64,000 nt of DNA from Poecilobothrus nobilitatus (GCA_947095535.1 OX352772.1:48689445-48753444); one strand, 5' to 3'; counted from the stretch's first letter, positions 1 to 12,690 are shown. The notes: a model not told the origin generated them from the sequence alone. Numbers and translations are program-made.

Positions 1-1009
1 TGAACATCAAACGTTCATGTAAAATCTAAAATAACACGCGACAATATTGTAGTCAATTACTTTTAAATACGATTTTATAAATTCTATTTATACTTTTAAT
101 GAATCGGTAAACTTTAAAAGGAATTTTCACATGAATAATATTATAATGTGCACGCGATATTTTTCTAACGTTTAAAGTTGTTAAAAAAAAAACAAACGAT
201 TTAGTAAACACTAAAAAAACATGTGGTAATGTATACAAATAGCTGGCTCTCATGTCATTTGTAACACAAATACTTTTTATTTTAATTTATACTTGGCTAA
301 GTATTTTCTAAGTATAGCAAGAATGCACTGTCACAGAGAAGAAACGGTAATTTGTTAATGTGGTTTATAACAACATTTAAATTCCTTCAACAAAAATTTG
401 AATAAGTTGAGAAAATCATTAGAAAAGAAAAACGTTTGACCCGTTATTTATACAAAAATAAAGATTACTCAATAAGAGGAGTGAGACTATTGAATATTTT
501 TCTTTTACTAAACCTTCTTAACCCAATTAATATAATTAAATTCTTAAAGTTTTTTTTAGAAACAGGTTCAAATCGAGATTTGACTGTGTCCTTGACAATA
601 ACAACTATAATTTCTGTTATCAAAAAATCTTCGACTTAAACATTCTGAAATCTCAGTGAAATGTACACATATTTTGTCGAAGCCAAAATAAATATAAGGA
701 AAAGCCAAATATAAATATAAGATCTAACAAATTTTTTGTTTTCCTTATATTTTTATTTATATTTTTGTTTTCCAGCTAATTGTTTAACGGTTAAGAGGCC
801 GGTTCTATCTGCATCACACGTTTACTGTGAAAATAGGAATATTATGAATAAAGGATAAGGAGTAGTGGGAATATGTTGGAGGTTTATATGGGTATACACA
901 AGTAAATAAAAACACATATGTATGTATATATATACATTCTATTTATTAGAATTAATCTTAATAGTTTTGAAGTGTATGGAAGTAGACTTATTTAGTATAA
1001 ACTTACAAT

Positions 1010-1070
1010 CGTCCTACTTGACAAATTTTCGAACATTCGTCCTACTTGACAATGTGGTACGAACATTTTT
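1010..1070. repeat. Two-copy direct repeat, about 29 bp
   Basis: The string CGTCCTACTTGACAA occurs twice, near 1010 and 1038, with GAACATT following both copies. It is a simple local duplication with no recognisable family. Confidence 0.7.
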
Positions 1071-1744
1071 TTGCCATTAGTTTGTTATGCTTTTTATCGG
1101 GACATTCTCTATTCTCTAATTATCTTATGTTGCATTAATTATTGCACTTTAGAATTGCTCCTGAGTTGATCACTTTACAGATTTTAAATCCTTTGTTCGT
1201 AAATGAAAACAAAATCAAATCTTAAGATATGAATAAGTACTTTTCAATAAAATATATGCTGGTTATCCGGGACTCAAAGATCACGAAGAAAGGAGATTGT
1301 AGGGATGTTCGTTATATAGGTGAAATTAAGGGTCTTTATGTTATATAGTTGTATCGGCTAGATATATGTCTTTAAAATTGAAAAATATTGATATCGTTCA
1401 ATGTTTTTTTCTAAATAACTGTAATCGTTAACTAATATATTATAAAAAACCGTTACTAATTTATAATTTTATTATATTTTTTAACTTATCAAAACCATTA
1501 TATTGCGGAAAAAATTATGTCATCAACACTTTTTTTTTGTGTCTTTTACCATTTTAAAGAAAATTCTGTATTAACTTGTGCTTTATTGAAATATTGTTAA
1601 AACATTTTTTTTTTAATATGAAACCATGATTACCGTGAAACGTAAACTTTGATACTTTTTCAAATGAGCAAAAAAAAAAAATAAACAAATTTTTCGTTTT
1701 GCAATCTCTTATTTAAAAGCGATCTTAAAATTTTTAATTCTCTT

Positions 1745-1790
1745 AGTTGAGGTTGTACGCAGTTGAGGTTTTGCAGTTGAGGTTTTACGG
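1745..1790. repeat. Three-copy short tandem repeat, about 14-16 bp
   Basis: GTTGAGGTT recurs three times, at about 1745, 1761 and 1775, with small length changes between copies. This is a minisatellite-like local expansion. Confidence 0.7.
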
Positions 1791-1949
1791 ACATTATACG
1801 CAGGGACAAGAATATTAATAAGTTTTTAGACAACTTAGCAAAAATGCTTTTAATGCCGTTATATCGAAAATTGTTAAGAATATACCCCTCTTCTTAGGAA
1901 CAATTTCTTATTAGTTTTGATCTCTTCTATAACCTCCTTTCTCGTGACC

Positions 1950-2055
1950 TCATATATTAAATATAAGCAGTTTTTGTATGGAAGGACACTCATATAGTAA
2001 ATATTAAGAAGTTTTTGGATGGGAGGATTCATATTTAATTAAGAAAAGTTCATAA
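1950..2055. repeat. Diverged tandem duplication, about 50 bp
   Basis: A unit made of TCATAT-TAAATAT followed by AAG/CAGTTTTTG-TATGG appears twice, with a third partial copy after GGAGGATTCATATTTAA. The copies differ by several substitutions, so the duplication is not recent. Confidence 0.5.
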
Positions 2056-3497
2056 GATACTATTTAAAAAATCATTTGTTTATTAGATACAAACGAATTA
2101 TTGTCAGCTTTAAAGTTAATTGTCTCTAAGTGGTTCAATGAATGAAAGGTATTTTAAACCAAAAGGTAAAAAGCAACGGTTAGTATTATTTTGGATTTGA
2201 ACTTTAATATATATAAATAGTATAGGTAAAAAAATTACTTACCTATTACTTTTAAATATTTTAATAAAAATATAATTTATTTAATTAAAACAAAAATTGT
2301 ATTATGTAGTTTAATTAGGAAATTTAAAACCTTAGTAATACAGTTTTTATTTTGGTTTCTGGTATTTAAATACTTATTTTGTTTTTTGATAACACAAAGC
2401 AAATTAAAATCAGATTAAGTTGGCCTGATTAAAATTACCAAAAGTAATTAGAAAAAAACAAAAACATTCAACATATGCAAAAGAAAAAAGGACGGATTTT
2501 TGTTTTTTTTTTTTATATGTCCACATATGGTGTGTAAAAAATAACAAAATTATAGAAAAAATAGCATAAAAAATAAATCAAAAAACGTAAAGTAAATTTA
2601 AATTTTCTTAATCCAATCTGTGCTAATTATTTTTTAATTCCTAATTGTGTATACAAAAACAAATAAAAAATAAAATACAAATTGAGAACAATAAAACTGG
2701 ACAGAGAAATAACTCAACACATTGATCAATTTTTAATCCCAAATCCTATAAAAACGTAAATTCTTTTTCCAAAATCAGATTATAGAAACTTATATGATTT
2801 TTATTTTTTTTTTTTTACCAAATGCAAACATTTATTGTACAAAGTCTTTAAAATATAAATAACATGAATGTATATTATGTCATTGTATGTATGTATGATG
2901 TATATACTTATACACTATAAGTCTGCGGTGGTAAATCGAACCGCCAGGGGGTTTAAAAGTTTCACCGTAAAATTATATAATTGTTTATTATTAGAATAAG
3001 GTATCAACTCAACCTGATAGAGATACGTTACATATATATGGAGATTTATACAGTGACAGATAAAAGTATATAGAAATAATAACTATAATAACTAAGTCTG
3101 TTTTTTATAATTTTGAATAAATGATTAAGAAATGTCGCATTTTTTGACCAAAACATTTTTTTAAACAAAAAACTTTCGGGTGGAAGTTTTTTCTACATAG
3201 TTTAAAATTTAACTTCCGCGAAAATTTTGACAGAAAGAAACTAAGAACAACAAAATTAAGCCCAACGCTCAATATCATTTCAACGTTCCTTCTACTTCGA
3301 TTTCGTTACCTAAAAGGAACACTTATCCCGTTCTGTAGATACCTTGTAGGAGTAGGTTTTGTTCTGACAATATTAAAGGCTTGATGCTTCCATTGAAAGT
3401 ATTCCAAATAGAAACAAGGAGAGTTTCTATTGCTCATCTGAATTACATAGGGGTTCAAGTTCCACGATAGAATAATTCGGCTTACGGAAATTTATTT

Positions 3498-3557
3498 GTG
3501 ATACGAATATCACGAATGTGGATACTTTGCATGTAGTGGATTCCACTACATGCAAAG
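3498..3557. repeat. Two adjacent perfect hairpins
   Basis: The first hairpin, 3498-3513, has 6-bp arms GTGATA/TATCAC around a CGAA loop. Eleven bases later, 3525-3557 is a perfect inverted repeat with 16-bp arms (CTTTGCATGTAGTGGA and its complement) around one T. Perfect 16-bp arms are unlikely to survive neutral drift for long, so this is either a recent inverted duplication or a structured site. No gene is adjacent. Confidence 0.85.
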
Positions 3558-3714
3558 ATCAAGGTGAATATTAACAGCTTTGTCATAATATTCGTGTCAA
3601 TTGGAATTCAATTTTCATTCCCTAAACTTCTTGAAATTTATGGAATTTGACAAGTAGTATATAAGTACTAAAGGTCATTATCAAGCATTGTTTGGTGGGA
3701 GCATAATGTTTGGT

Positions 3715-3840
3715 AAAAATGAGAGGTGGTGTTTAGTGGATTAAAGTCCCACATACTCATAGAGAACTCGTGCTTGTTTCACCCATTTATAGTGTCTTTC
3801 GATGATTCCCACCAATCCTCGCAAGAAAAAGAAAAGCTAG
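3715..3840. repeat. Dispersed repeat E, copy 1
   Basis: The order TTAAAGTCC-CACA, ACTCATAGAGAACTCGTGC, TTCCCACCAATCCTCGCAAGAAAAA resembles two stretches near 63.45 and 63.70 kb in the same orientation. The shared landmarks are TAAAGTCCAACA, CTCGTGCA and CCAACCCTCGTAAAAAAAGC. The copies are well diverged and I recognise no family. Confidence 0.45.
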
Positions 3841-4203
3841 AAATCGCCTCAATGTATTGAGGGAAAAAAAATTTTATATCTTATTGTTAAAAATTAAGTA
3901 TTGGCTGAATACAAATTAAAAATTGTCTAATAGGAAGTTAAAACTTATAAATTTTTGTTTTACAAATTATAATTTTTAATTATTTTCTGCGGTTATCTTT
4001 AAATTTCATCATTTATTCTTGATTTAAAGTTAGAAAAAATCTCAATTGAGTAACAGTTTTGAACCTGTGGCGATCGCAAAAATAAAATAATTATTTAATT
4101 ATGAATAATGTTAACGAAAAACAGCATTAGTCTTCAATATTAGAAAATGACTCAACATTCGATGGACAATTGATATAGCACTTAAAGAAGAAACTTAGAG
4201 TTT

Positions 4204-4281
4204 TTAAAGATAAGTTTTACAATCAGTATAACTCATGGTAAAATATCGGCCAATCTCCCACGACCGAAATGCACCTAAAAC
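4204..4281 (-). CDS. Candidate terminal exon (weak)
   Basis: On the minus strand a pyrimidine-rich run ends in CAATGCCTTAG and is followed by 25 open codons and a TAA. The start reads VLGAFRSWEIGRYF and the end reads TDCKTYL. Base composition is more balanced than the surroundings (TCGGTCGTGG, GGCCGA). A second acceptor seven bases on would open another frame of similar length, so the frame is uncertain. I do not recognise the peptide. In DNA this AT-rich, 25 open codons can occur by chance, so I rate it only as a candidate. Confidence 0.15.
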   Translation of the reverse strand, partial: VLGAFRSWEIGRYFTMSYTDCKTYL

Positions 4282-4299
4282 CTAAGGCATTGAAATAAA

Positions 4300-7200
4300 A
4301 AGAAAAAAATAAAAAAAACTCTATTATGTAATGTGTATATGTGAAAAAGTGATTTGTAAGAACTAATTATGTATTATGATACAGTTATTAATTCGTTTTC
4401 ATGGTAATGCTGCATTATGTTGTCGATAAAGAAAGAAAACTTGAAAAATAGGAAAATCAATGGTGGAATAAAATACGGATAGGTACTTTAAAAATGGTAT
4501 CTAAAACCTTTTTGTTCTTAAAAAAAAAAGTGGATGGTTATTTTTAAACGTTGTTCCTTTTGTAAAGCTTCGTTGTTTAATAATACAGAAAAAAAAACTT
4601 ATTTTTCTAGTTTAGGGCATCATTTTTTTGGGGATTTCAATCAAAGGTTTTAAAAGTTTTATACAAATTTTTAAGTAATAAAATGTTCATCCTGTATCCT
4701 TTGTACATTTTAACTATATTTACTTATTTGAATAAAATCACAGTTAAACACTTATCTCTGTGTCCCACCAATTAAAAATAATTTTTAAAATAATTTTCTT
4801 TAAAATCTTTTCCGATACTGTATTATATAAATTAATATATTATTTATTCCAATAATTTTAACTATAACTTTAATTAAATAGTTTGGTGTCACAAGACTTA
4901 TGTTTTGATTAGCTATACAAAAAATTTAAGACTCAGTAAAAATAAAACAATAAAATTACAAAAAAGGAAAAAAAAAAAATGGAATATTTAAAATAATTAA
5001 TGAACCATTTAATATTCTCAAATACTCATAAACATATCTAATATAATAAATATATACAGGACTCCTACATACATTTTCATATATGTAATAATATTTATTT
5101 ACTACTGTTTTTCAATTCATTCTATATTATATTTTTTTAACATTTACTTCAGCATGTAACCAATCACTATGTATCAGAAGAAATAATTTCGATAATCTCC
5201 TTTTATTATGTTAAACAAATGAAACTGAACGCTTCATCTGATTATATGGTATTTACTGGTTAAAATGTAGGTGACGAGGAGGTTGGAACTGATTTAATAT
5301 CTACTTTATAAAACCTCGTATAGAAAATACATTATCCATATAAAATTTTTCTTTTTTTTTTTTTTGTTTTTCTGAGAAAAAAGAATTTGTAAATAAAATA
5401 TGTTTCCTTTTTCTCGAAACAATTAAGTTATATCATTACATTATGAGTCATTTGAACAAGAACAATAAAATTTGATAGAGTATTTAAATGTATAGGATGA
5501 GATAGGAAAGTATACATTTATGATTGTGATGTAATATTAGGGTGATTTAAATAAAAAGGTCTAGAGACAGCATATAACATATTACTATTGGAGCAAACTG
5601 CTTGTAATTTACTATCATCTGTCATTATAATGTCAAAAAAATGCGGTCATTAATATTTCCAAGGTAGTGGAAAATCCCATTGGTTTACATATTAAATATA
5701 TTATTTATGGGGTGCTGTGTCCTATATTTCAGAAATATTAAAAATGTATTCTGCAACCGATTTATTTTCTTGTCTTACCAATACTTTTAATCAGGGCGTA
5801 GTGACACTTGGTCGTAGTCGATTTACTAATTCTAAGTTTTTCTTTAAATTGGCAATCCCTTAAACTGTTAAAATCATTATTTATATTTGGCATTGTGCGG
5901 TGTCTAGTGGGTACTACACTTTTGAAACGCAATTTTGTTAATCAAAACGCAATTGTTTATCTCCTAATTCCATGACTTTAGATTTTATTTTTGTTATTTA
6001 TCAGAGAAAAAAAAAATTTTTTAAACAGATCGCCAATATTAGTTTTTATTTTGTTTATTATTGTTACATTTTCTAAGACTTGAGACATACCTATCTGTAG
6101 ACTAGACCGACGTACCTACTTGTGGAAAATTACTAATAATATTTGGCAAATTTTTGTATAAAAGATTCATAATTTTCAGAAACTTCTTCTTTTTGTGGTT
6201 CCATTTGGAACAAATAACATATAGTAACGGATCATTAAATCAAATTTTAATTGTTATATAGTTGATCATACAGTAGATCTGTTTAGTACCATTAATAGTT
6301 AAATTAAGGAATCAAAATAAAATCTTTATTCTGCACCATTATTTTATTTTTCTATTTCGTAAAGTATTATTCTAAGAAAGCCTCAACTAAATAGAACAAA
6401 CTGTGATCATGATGACAACAAAAAACAAATCAAAATACTAAAAGCCTCAGGATATAAAATACATAGATTACAATAAACTATATACACAGATACTCTATAT
6501 TACATTACATTGGTTTTTATTTTTCATAATATTTTATAATAATACGAATATATAAGAAATAATAACAAAAACAAAACAAAAAACAAACAAAAGAATATGT
6601 TTAAACCAGATAATCCTTTTGGTATATATTATATCCATATGCAGATACATCCTATAGTTACAAAATAAAAAAAAAAAATAAAAACAAAATGACAAGTAAA
6701 CATTATTAAACTCCACAAAGAGGTCAATTATTGTGTCCACTTTTTTCTGGGCTCATTTCTGCGTGCAAATTAATGGGAGATTTTAAGCCTCAATATGATG
6801 AGTAGATTCGGTAACCTACCAATAGATTTCATACATTTACATATTATTATTATATATACATTTATAAATTTTATTGGTATAAATAATAAGTAACATATTT
6901 ATCTATATATTGTGTATAATTGTAGTAAGGGTCAGAAACAGACAATATATTACAAAATAATAATAAAGAAAACAACTAAGTATTTTGGGATTTGGTTGTC
7001 TTTAAAATAACACAACAGATTTTAAGCCAATTTGTAAACGACAAATGAAACAACAAATTGGAGAAAATTTTTCTCTATATGTACCTACCTCTACCTATCT
7101 AGATAAATATGTATAAGTATAAGTTTTATTGAGTGGTTTTAACTTACAAAATATCTCATTCTTTCTTTTTCTGGTTTTTCAGAACGAAAAAAGAATTGGT

Positions 7201-7550
7201 ATGTATATGGTAATTAGGAAATGTTAAAAATGTTGTTAAGTGATTTGATGTTAAGGTGTTTTTTTTTATAGATATATATATAATATAATTAAAAGAAACA
7301 AGAATGAAAACTTAAACATTGATTACAAGTGTCTTGTCACATTAATTACACTTGTTGTTATAAATGTATTCAATTTTTGTATTAGATTTTTCTATTGAAT
7401 CTGAAAGAAAACCATTCGTGAATAGATGATTTGAAATTGTATTCTTATACGATTAATTTGATTGTTATTAAAGAATTAAATTGACACCTAAAGAAAAACT
7501 AAAGATATAAGAATTTTAAGAAAAGATTAACATTGGAAAGAAATTTTTTT
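4300..7550. other. AT-rich stretch without a supported gene
   Basis: Mostly A/T runs and TATA-like DNA. A minus-strand open stretch of about 59 codons lies across 5.76-5.95 kb and another at 5.46-5.64 kb. Both are within chance expectation for this composition, and neither has family motifs. No repeats or RNA genes are recognised. Confidence 0.5.
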
Positions 7551-7559
7551 TTTTTTATA

Positions 7560-8697
7560 AGGAAGACTAAGTCATGCGAGAAAGAGTTTATAGTTGTGTC
7601 AACTCTAGGATACTCCACCCACAAATGTATGCTGTTGCCATAAAATTTAAACGTCTTTTATAAAATTTCAGATATCTGACTTAATTAAGTACCGAGGTAT
7701 GGGAACATAAATTTTGTAGCAGCCCGATTCAATTGCTAGAATAACCAAATATTTCAAAAGTCAATGGCATAAGACTTAACGTTTTTTCATAAAATATCAA
7801 CCTTTTTATTTGTTGAGTTAACGTGCGGACGAATAGGCGTACACGCCTAAATCAATTCAGAATTTGATCCTTTTTTATTCCTAAGGGAGGTAAAAGTTAT
7901 CCAAAGATATCACGAATACCTCCTTGGTAGTTTTAGATTCTTACTGTCTAAACTAATATTCCTTTAAGTAATATAATGGAATGGAAACCTCTAACTGCTA
8001 ATGCTATATTTGTTATGTATTAAAAATAGGAAAGGATAGAACAAATATGGAAAACTTTGTATTATTATTACTATTTTGCTATCAGTGACGAAGCCATTAA
8101 CAGTTGCAACATACAGTAAAATATAGTACCTTTCTGTATGAGGTAATAATTGAAAGCAATTCCATTGTCAATATGGCTAACGCTATATTGGTTAGGAAGT
8201 AAGGATAGGAAAGGATAGAACAAGAATGCGGAAACTTTGAATTATTATTATTAGTTTGTTATCAGCGACGAAGCCATCCTACAGTTACATCATGTAGTAG
8301 AATATAAGTAATACCTATAATACTTTCATGCACTTATTATAATTTTTTTGCTACAGGGTCAAGACAATCAGTAGATTACAACATGAAATATAGTATCTAG
8401 CACGTTACTGCACGAATTAATGAAAAATAGCTTCATTCTAGCAGCTGTTATTATTAATATTTTTATTATTATACAATATGCATTATTAGCATATAAAACT
8501 ACTACTTAGTTTTTATTAAATGACCTGATCGAACTCTGAACGCAAGACTCTTGATTGAGAAGCTAGTAATTTAATCACTAAGCAAGAACTGAGCAAAAGG
8601 TAATATTCTTTTCCATATCAATTCCGTCTTCGTTAAGGCGTCCCAAACGTAATAGTAAAATTATTATACTCTTGAAGTATGTTCATACGGGTATACA
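7560..8697 (+). mobile_element. HINE (DINE-1-like), split by a SINE
   Basis: Left part, 7560-7866: it carries the GTGTCAACTCTAGGATAC start shared with the copies at 8.97 and 42.1 kb, then GAGTTAACGTGCGGACG and a TCAATTCAGAATTTGATCC block. The right part resumes at about 8633 with GGCGTCCCAAACGTAATAG and ends in the family's hairpin, TTATACTCTTGAAGTATG/TTCATACGGGTATA, at 8695. The 770 bases between belong to a tRNA-derived SINE. The element carries no protein gene and would depend on Helentron Rep/helicase supplied in trans. Confidence 0.7.
7868..8605 (-). mobile_element. tRNA-derived SINE (family C) inside a HINE
   Basis: Read on the minus strand, the head at about 8600-8525 has an A-box-like CTTGCTTAGTGATTAAA and a B-box-like AGTTCGATCAGG, with tRNA spacing. 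The body contains GGCTTCGTCACTGATAGCAAA and a TTCTATCCTTTCCTA segment, each present twice (about 7990-8130 and 8200-8290), so the body is internally duplicated. The tail ends in AATAAAAAA near 7870. Related copies are at 38.03-38.36 and 45.40-45.86 kb. It is non-coding and mobilised in trans by a LINE. Confidence 0.65.
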
Positions 8698-8967
8698 AAA
8701 TTATATCCGTACAACTAAAATTTTGCACAATGATACAATGAATAAATAATATGAAAAAACTGAAACTTTCAGCAGAAATTAAGTCTCTAAACTTTCTAAC
8801 TATTAAATTGCACTTTTTATGCAGTTAATCACAAAATTGAATCAATGAATTTTGTTATTGCTCAATTTTTTAAATATTGCTTTATAAATGGTAATTTTAA
8901 AGAATAAGATATTCCTGAGCGGGTCGTAAAATTTAATTGGTTTGAAACATTATTGTTTTCTTTATAA

Positions 8968-10307
8968 AAAAAACGAGGAAGAGTGCAGTAGAGTAGACTG
9001 TGTCAACTCTGGGATACCCGTATGAACGTAATATATCCTATTTCTATAAAACTTGATCATCTTTTAAAAACATTCAGATGTTTTAGTACCGAACTACAGA
9101 GATATATTTATGTAAATTGTGGAGTTGTATGACACCTACCCGAATCTATTGCGCCTAGCTTCATTAAGTTCCAAGAAATGCAAGAAGCCTAAACCGGCTG
9201 CTTTAGACCAATCAAATTTTACAAAAGTTTTTGGCATGCAACTCGACACTTTTTCACTAAATTTCAGATAGCTAGATTCAATAGACACTGAGTTATTTTC
9301 ATTTAAAAAGAAAAGTTGTATAGCAACTACCCGAACCTGTCATATCATAACAACCAAATTTTACAGAAGTTATTGCCAGAAAACTGGATCATCATACGCA
9401 AAATTTCAGATACCTAGATTGAATAGACACTGGGTTATTTCCATTTAAAGAGAGAAGTTGTATGGCAGCTACTGGAACCCGGCGGCCGAAAATGCTGGAG
9501 TTAAATAGCAAAACTAACAATTTTGTAAAAGTGACGTAAAAAAAATATCAGCCTCCTAGCTCCTTTATTTTTTGAGTTATCGTGCGGACGGACACTGAGT
9601 TATTTTCATTTAAAAAGAGAATTTGTGTGGCAGCTACCCGAACCCGTCACACCACCACAACCAAATTTTGCAGAAGTTGTTGCCTTAAAACTTGATCATC
9701 ATTTCCAAGATTTCAGACGCCTAGCTTAATTAACTTCCAAGAGGTGCAAGAAGCTTGAATTGGCTGCTCTAGACCAACCAAATTTTACAAAAGTTGTTGG
9801 CATGTAACTCGACACCTCTTTACTAAATTTCAGATTCCTAGCTTCAATAAACACTGAGTTATTCTCTTTTAAACGGAGAAGTTGTATGGCAGCTACCCGA
9901 ACCCGCCGCACCAACACAACCAAATTTTACAGAAGTTGTTGCCATAAAACTTGATCATCATTTGCAAAATTTCAGAAACCTAGCTTGAACAGATACTGAG
10001 TTATTTCTATATAAAGAAAGAAGTTGTATGGCAGCTACTCGAATCCGCCGACCGAAAATGTTGGATTTAAATAGCAAAACTAACAATTTTGTAAAAGTGA
10101 CGAAAAAAAAATTTCAGCCTCCTAGCTCCTTTATTTTTTGAGTTATCGTGCGGACGGACGGACGGACCTACATGGCTTAATCGACTCAGAATTCGATTCT
10201 GAGCCGATCCATACCTTTGACACTATATCTAGCTCGACTCCTTTAAGGTGTCACAAACGTAATGGTAAATTTATTATACCCTTGAACATAGTTCATACGG
10301 GTATAAT
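8968..10307 (+). mobile_element. HINE (DINE-1-like), 1.3 kb, near complete
   Basis: The left end reads AAACGAGGAAGAGTGCAGTA, then GTGTCAACTCTGGGATACCCGTATGAAC. The right end has TGCGGACGGACGGACGGACC, an AATCGACTCAGAATTCG block, GGTGTCACAAACG and a terminal hairpin TATTATACCCTTGAAC/GTTCATACGGGTATAATA. GATACCCGTATGAAC at the left and GTTCATACGGGTATA at the right form the subterminal inverted repeat. Between them, units containing AGTTGTATGGCAGCTAC recur at about 9314, 9456, 9620, 9880 and 10022, with spacings of about 142 bp or multiples. In reverse orientation the order matches DINE-1/INE-1. No transposase is encoded. Confidence 0.8.
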
Positions 10308-10309
10308 AA

Positions 10310-11825
10310 AAAGAAAATTTGAGAAAATAATAATACTATTGGCAATAATCACAATAAACTTCAAAAAGTGAAGAAGGTCAAGGGTTGTTTCTCATGAATT
10401 GAAAAATTGCGAAGCGAAGATTTGAGATTTGTAGCTCATTGGTGAAGTAAGGTAATAGGATTGCTAATCCAACTTACCACTGATATAATTATTTTGTCCA
10501 TAATTATTTTATGGTTAAAAGGTAGCGAAAAAACTAAATTATAAACTTCTATAGAACGGGATTTATAGCAAAACAGAAAAGATTTCATGTCATCAAAAAA
10601 AATTGAGGTGGGTGTATCAAATTTAAAGTATAGAATATGCACATACGTTGAATATGTTAAAAATTCTTCTGTTTTATTTGACAATTCAAAAAAAAAAAAT
10701 TGTCTCTGAAGGTGTCTAAATCTTCCGTTAAAAAAATATGTACGTAGTACATACATATGTGACAAAACATATATTCGTGACAAAAAAAATAAAATTTTTT
10801 ATTAAATTGCGGCTACGACTGCTGATAAATGACAATAATAATCGCGTGAGGCACACAATAAAATTAATTCCTTCTAGATGATTTACCTTAGAACCTGTCA
10901 AATCAATAAATTTAACTATCAAGTACCATCAAATATAATGTAATATCATGTCATTATAAATGAGAAATATACACTCAATTAATATATTTCAGATTTCAAA
11001 TGAATGTCATCAATTTGACCAATTAAATATCAAAAAAAAAATAAAAAAATTAAATAAACTGCGGTTAAATTAAATCTGAATTGGAAGGTGAAGAGAACAG
11101 AATTTTTCTGATAGATTATGTGGCACGCAAATATTTTTATTAAATTGTGGTTTCATTTGGTTTTTCATTTATTTCTTTTTCTTGGTTTTTATATTTTTTT
11201 GTATATTTTTGTTACCATTTTATTGAAATGGTGTTAAAATTTGTGGTTTAGATTTTGAATTTTTAAATTGAATTCATAGTTTTTTTTTTCATTTGGTCAA
11301 ATGCTGAAGAAATAAAAATGACAAAACAGAATGAAAATAATACACAATAATGATCTTTAACCTGTAGCCTTTGTGGTTTTTTTTTTTGTTTTGTTTTTGG
11401 GTATAGGTTGATTTCGATTTAATCAAAGAATTCTGTTTGTCTTAATTCTTATGGCAGTTGGTCAGTTTTTTTTACTAAAAAAAATTCATTACTACCACAA
11501 AAAAAGGCACTAAAAATTAAGTTATCTGTTGTCTGTTAACTTATCTGTCTCTTATCTAAAATAAAATTTTAAGTTGATTTTAATATTTTCTAATTTTGTT
11601 TTTTAATTTTTTTTTTTTAAAATACGTAATTTATAATTCATTTGCACAAATAGTATTAAAATTACGTCCAGGTTATTTTAGAAGTAATGCATGATACTAT
11701 CAACTGCACTGTACACTCTAAAGTGTCATCAATTTTTTTGTCCTTTGAAATTAAATTAATTTGTCAATAAATTTATCAGCTTCGATTTCATATTTAGATT
11801 TTTAAATTTAACCGCTTTCTCCTTC
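10310..11825. other. AT-rich stretch without a supported gene
   Basis: A minus-strand frame at 10436-10783 (115 codons) and an overlapping one at 10728-10922 are rich in I, F, L and K, with no motif I recognise. A possible splice-flanked piece lies near 10880, but the donor and acceptor are weak. I see no repeat of the named families. It could be intronic. Confidence 0.45.
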
Positions 11826-11830
11826 TTTTT

Positions 11831-12690
11831 AGCACATTTCCAAAAAAATTTTGAAAAAATGTGTCCATTGGTTTCACTCTGTCCGTACGTCCGTCCGTCC
11901 GTCTGTTTACAAAACTTCTACACCGTTAAAGATAGAGAAAAATAATTTTAACCATGGGTAAGTCTCAAAAAAAAAATTAACTTTGTGGAACAACTTTTTC
12001 ATGTAGCCCCATCCATCAAAAATTATATATATAGTTTTTAAATTTAGTATTTAAATTTACCGTTATGTGAAAACCAAATTTTGCATGATTTTTCTACTTT
12101 CAGAACTCCGGCATGCTTTTAGAAATAGGCTTGAAATTTTGAGGCAAGAAAGAACTTTTAGAATTAATATAAGTTTGCTCAGAAAATTTTTTGTACCACC
12201 CCCTGTTTATGAGCTATTAGGACTCAAATAAATTCCAAATAAATGATATTTTTTTTTTATAACTCCGGCACACTTTGAGATAGGAACCTGAAATTTTGAG
12301 ACGAGAAAGAACTTTAGAATTAGTATAAGCTTCCTCGAAAAATTTTTTGATAGAACACCCTGTTTAAGAGTTATTACGCCTCAAAAATTGAAAATTTGCT
12401 ATTTTTAGACACCTGTAACTTAGGTATCTGTAAAAATTTTCTTCGCCAAGACATGAAAATTAAAGGTTCAGTAATATATTTTTACGTGTGTTAACGGGTT
12501 TTCTTAGTTATATAGGGTTTCGGACTTATAGCCCCTCAAAATTCCAGAAAAGTCCTGTTTTCACGTTTTTTCTTATTATATGAAATTTTCAAATTTTTGT
12601 GCAAATCACAATTCTAAACGTTTGTATTGTCTTTTGGAAATGTAAGCTTTTAAAAACCGTTGGTTTACATTCTACCTTGTTTTACCTAAG
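11831..12690 (+). mobile_element. Repeat family B, copy 1
   Basis: It opens with an imperfect palindrome, AGCACATTTCCAAAAAAA to AAAAAATGTG, followed by CTCTGTCCGTACGTCCGTCC and CTACACCGTTAAAGATAG. Internal units contain AACTCCGGCA, GAAAGAACTTT and ACACCTGTAACTTAGGTATC. It ends with CCGTTGGTTTACATTCTACC. The same order appears in reverse at 54.2-55.35 kb and, more worn, at 48.2, 42.9 and 23.8 kb. The GTCC track and repeat-rich interior suggest another HINE-like element, but the ends differ from the DINE-1 type. No protein is encoded. Confidence 0.7.

Larger units (their letters stand above)
1..2900. other. AT-rich non-coding stretch
   Basis: I see no gene here. The DNA is AT-rich with many A and T runs, and the short open frames have the low-complexity residue use expected from such DNA. 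The only structure I can support is three small tandem duplications, listed separately (1010-1070, 1745-1790, 1950-2055). It could be intron or intergenic DNA. Confidence 0.6.

Noticed and set aside
5460..5960. Two minus-strand open stretches of about 60 codons
   Set aside because: With stops at about one in eleven codons in this DNA, dozens of such frames are expected in 64 kb. No splice sites or motifs support them.
7140..7210. Micro-exons on both strands near 7.15-7.2 kb
   Set aside because: Good-looking acceptors and donors appear on both strands in the same 60 bases, which shows how often such pairs occur by chance here.
10436..10922. 115-codon minus-strand frame and its neighbour
   Set aside because: Residues are dominated by I, F, L, S and K; no motif, no strong splice signal, next to repeats.
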